In this document: positions 61,743 through 64,000 of the stretch, piece by piece | How the letters are laid out: each line of letters starts with the position of its first letter | Position numbering within the stretch: the stretch's first letter is position 1 | Source: Cyclobacteriaceae bacterium | Lineage (GTDB): Bacteria; Bacteroidota; Bacteroidia; Cytophagales; Cyclobacteriaceae | Assembly: GCA_028278225.1 (NCBI GenBank) | Contig: JANQEU010000092.1 | Span: 1 to 64,000 of the forward strand | DNA: 64,000 nucleotides | Direction: 5' to 3' | Program-made: the position numbers and the translations under genes | Notes under the pieces: generated by a model | Database searches by the model: none | What the model was told of the DNA's origin: nothing | Seen by the model: the letters and a program-made list of their open reading frames with translations, nothing else

Positions 61743-64000
61743 ATGAAAACCGCTCGTCTAGTTCACAGGATCGCCATATCCGCCATAATTTTTTTGATTT
61801 CAGTTCAGGCTTATACACAGCAATACTCTGCTGGCATTAACACGGAAACGCCAAATCCAAATGCTGTCTTGCACCTGGTATCAGGAGCCGATGGAAAGCA
61901 GGGATTACTTATTCCTGTGATGACCGGTACCGAAAGAACGAATATGCCTTTGACTTCAGCTGACAACGGGTTGCTGGTGTACGATTCCGAGGACCAGTCT
62001 TTTTACTATTGGCATGATGGTTGGATCAAACTGAGGAATTCGAGTGACATTGACGAGGTGAATGATGCGGATGCCGATCCGAATAACGAGATTCAGGACC
62101 TGGCAAAAGTACTTACCGAAGGTAATGACGCGGGCGGTAATACAATTTCGAACGTAGCAAATCCAACATCTCCGCAGGATGTGGCTACGATGGCTTATGT
62201 TGACAACAAATCGATCGACGACGCTGATGCCGATGCGGGCAATGAACTAATTAGCGGGGGCACATTGACCGGAACGGACCTCGAAATTTCCGATGCCGGG
62301 GGGACTACCATAATCGATCTGTCTTCATTGATAGACGATGCGGATCCGGATCCTCTTAATGAGATCCAATCCCTGGGACAGGTTCTGGGCGAGGGTAATG
62401 ATGCCGGAGGCAGACTGATCGTAAATGCTGCAAATCCCATAGATCCGCAGGATGTCGCAACAAAGGATTATGTGGATGCTCAAACAGGTAATCAGGACCT
62501 GGGCAGCGTCCTGGGTCTTGGAAATGATGCGGGAAGTAATGCCATTGTAAATGTGGCGGACCCGATAGATCCGCAGGACGTTGCTACCAAAAACTATGTG
62601 GACGGTTTACCTGTGGATGATGCTGATGCAGATCCGAACAATGAGATCGAATTGCCAATTCAGGCGGCACTGGATGCCGGGAGTTTTCTGCAGGCCGACG
62701 GATCTGGAGGGGTATCCTACGCACCTGAGGCCGATGGCGACCCAACAAATGAATTACAAAATTTAAGTGAAATCCTGGGGATCGGTAACGATGCCGGAGG
62801 GAATTCAATAATTAATGTGAGCGACCCTACCGACCCACAGGATGTGGCTACCAAGAGTTATGTGGATGGTAAAGCCGTAGATGACGCTGATCCGGATGCA
62901 ACGAATGAGTTACAGAATATCAGCGAGGTATTGACGGTGGGTAATGACGCCGGAGGCCAGGCGATTGCCAATGTGGCGGATCCAACAGCGGCCCAGGAGG
63001 TGGCTACCAAGAACTATGTCGATACACAGGCAGACAATCAGAATGCCAGCCAGGTTCCGGTGGCACCAGTCGGAAACCTTACATCCGGTGATGTACAGGC
63101 GGCCTTGGTTGAGTTACAGGGTGACATAGATGCAGATGCCGGTGGTGATATGCTTGAATCTGTTTATGACGTAGGCGGAGATGGCGTGGTAGATGATGCC
63201 GAGCTGGTCAATGGCTTAACCGTTCAGACAGCGGTACCGGCTGGCGCCTTATTCACCGACAACCAGGCAGCCGGGGCAGTGTCAGTGACTCCTGTTGGGA
63301 ACCTTACATCCGGTGATGTACAGGCGGCCTTGGTTGAGTTACAGGGTGACATAGATGCAGATGCCGGTGGTGATATGCTTGAATCTGTTTATGATGTAGG
63401 CGGAGATGGCGTGGTAGATGATGCCGAGCTGGTCAATGGCTTAACCGTTCTGACGGCCGTCCCAGCTGGCGCCTTATTCACAGACAACCAGGCAGCCGGA
63501 GCAGTGGCAGTTACACCAGTTGGAAACCTCACATCCGGCGATGTACAGGCAGCCTTGGTTGAACTACAGGGAGATATAGATGCAGATGCCGGGGGAGATA
63601 TGCTGGAATCTGTTTATGATGTAGGCGGAGATGGCGTGGTAGATGATGCCGAACTTGTCAATGGCTTAACAGTTCAGACGGCCGTACCAGCGGGCGCTTT
63701 GTTCACAGACAACCAGGCAGCCGGAGCCGTGGCAGTGACTCCAGTGGGTAACCTTACATCCGGCGATGTACAGGCAGCCTTGGTTGAGCTCCAGGGAGAC
63801 ATAGATGCCGATGCGGGCGGCGATATGCTGGAATCTGTTTACGATGTTGGCGGAGATGGCGTAGTAGATGATGCCGAACTTGTCAATGGCTTAACCGTTC
63901 AGACAGCCGTACCAGCTGGCGCCTTATTCACCGACAACCAGGCAGCCGGAGCAGTGGCAGTGACTCCAGTGGGTAACCTTACATCCGGCGATGTACAGGC
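61743..64000 (+). CDS. Exported repeat-rich protein (incomplete, runs off the window)
   Basis: An open frame begins at ATG 61743 and remains open to the window end (752 codons visible). The signal peptide covers residues about 1-26 (ending AYTQ). Next comes a short globular part with NPNAVLHLVSGADGKQGLL and YDSEDQSFYYWHDGWIKL motifs, as in the N-termini of Bacteroidota surface proteins. Then come five irregularly spaced copies of a 28-residue motif (GNDAGGN-I-NV-P-PQDVAT-YVD; starts at 62121, 62394, 62520, 62784, 62940), separated by acidic DADxDxxNE stretches. From 63033 onward a perfect 75-residue tandem repeat takes over. The style recalls tail-fibre or adhesin stalk repeats. The C-terminus, possibly a T9SS signal, is not in the window. 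Confidence 0.85.
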   Translation, partial: MKTARLVHRIAISAIIFLISVQAYTQQYSAGINTETPNPNAVLHLVSGADGKQGLLIPVMTGTERTNMPLTSADNGLLVYDSEDQSFYYWHDGWIKLRNSSDIDEVNDADADPNNEIQDLAKVLTEGNDAGGNTISNVANPTSPQDVATMAYVDNKSIDDADADAGNELISGGTLTGTDLEISDAGGTTIIDLSSLIDDADPDPLNEIQSLGQVLGEGNDAGGRLIVNAANPIDPQDVATKDYVDAQTGNQDLGSVLGLGNDAGSNAIVNVADPIDPQDVATKNYVDGLPVDDADADPNNEIELPIQAALDAGSFLQADGSGGVSYAPEADGDPTNELQNLSEILGIGNDAGGNSIINVSDPTDPQDVATKSYVDGKAVDDADPDATNELQNISEVLTVGNDAGGQAIANVADPTAAQEVATKNYVDTQADNQNASQVPVAPVGNLTSGDVQAALVELQGDIDADAGGDMLESVYDVGGDGVVDDAELVNGLTVQTAVPAGALFTDNQAAGAVSVTPVGNLTSGDVQAALVELQGDIDADAGGDMLESVYDVGGDGVVDDAELVNGLTVLTAVPAGALFTDNQAAGAVAVTPVGNLTSGDVQAALVELQGDIDADAGGDMLESVYDVGGDGVVDDAELVNGLTVQTAVPAGALFTDNQAAGAVAVTPVGNLTSGDVQAALVELQGDIDADAGGDMLESVYDVGGDGVVDDAELVNGLTVQTAVPAGALFTDNQAAGAVAVTPVGNLTSGDVQ
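63033..64000 (+). repeat. Tandem 225-bp (75-residue) coding repeats
   Basis: Four complete copies plus the start of a fifth are in register: the AACCT anchor occurs at 63075, 63300, 63525, 63750 and 63975, exactly 225 bases apart. Each unit encodes GNLTSGDVQAALVELQGD, then DADAGGDMLESVYDVGG, DGVVDDAELVNGL and VPAGALFTDNQAAGA. Copies differ mainly at third codon positions, so the repeats are old enough to have drifted or have been reshuffled. The unit length is a multiple of three, keeping the frame. Confidence 0.95.

Noticed and set aside
63033-64000. Direct repeats as a CRISPR array
   Set aside because: Unit length is 225 bases, in frame and coding throughout, with no spacers; it is a protein repeat.
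61743-64000. Prophage tail fibre
   Set aside because: The repeat style fits, but no phage structural, integrase or lysis gene is nearby, and the protein has a signal peptide.
1-64000. tRNA, rRNA or insertion sequence
   Set aside because: I found no cloverleaf-like sequence, rRNA segment or transposase in the gaps; a covariance-model search would be needed to be sure.

Overview
The window is a chromosomal segment of a Bacteroidota member, most likely a marine or soil Cytophagales-type bacterium. The clues are ECF sigma / FecR / TonB-dependent receptor (TBDR) / DUF4249 modules, a type IX secretion (T9SS) C-terminal signal on a subtilase, absence of Shine-Dalgarno-like leaders, a TTG/TAnnTTTG-type promoter, a Nudix-type sugar regulator, and many lipoproteins and small secreted proteins of unknown family. 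The genus assignment is inference; no rRNA or tRNA gene was found.

Layout. (1) 355-6781: a cluster of exported proteins containing two caspase-like (C14) peptidases, one with an EF-hand-like loop and one fused to WD40 repeats, interleaved with two LPP20/DUF4384-like proteins. (2) 6863-16630: carbohydrate region with a Gfo/Idh/MocA oxidoreductase, a divergent Nudix-fold regulator, xylB-xylA, a sugar permease and a GH32 lipoprotein, interrupted by three thiol-redox genes. A 25-bp near-perfect palindrome sits between the regulator and xylB. (3) 16698-21532: acetoacetate-CoA ligase and a one-protein hybrid two-component system (TPR-TM-HK-REC-AraC). (4) 21552-37060: two sigma/anti-sigma/TBDR/DUF4249 modules in the same orientation. 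One is joined upstream to a degenerate beta-lactamase-fold protein. Between the modules lies a third, unlike ECF sigma locus with a DUF4097-like beta protein, and a lipoprotein gene. (5) 37109-48764: cation efflux, S41 peptidase, lipoyl E2, CinA, DUF4197, an EF-hand protein, an LpxL-like acyltransferase, a radical SAM protein, a HicAB toxin-antitoxin pair with a clear palindromic operator, and a GH20-like lipoprotein. (6) 49108-54477: an SDR gene broken by a one-base frameshift, and a Tat-exported molybdopterin dehydrogenase with its 2Fe-2S subunit. (7) 54531-61401: a T9SS subtilase, SDR, folA and fmt. (8) 61743 to the right edge: an open, highly repetitive exported protein with tandem 225-bp (75-residue) repeats, cut off by the window end.

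How the parts work together. The Nudix regulator probably represses xylBA from the shared intergenic palindrome in the absence of its sugar effector. XylA and XylB convert xylose to xylulose 5-phosphate, while the permease and the GH32 lipoprotein would bring in hexoses or pentoses released at the surface. The two FecR/TBDR modules look like substrate-inducible outer-membrane uptake systems. The most unusual parts are the exported caspase cluster, the degenerate serine hydrolase attached to a FecR/sigma operon, and the repeat protein at the right end.
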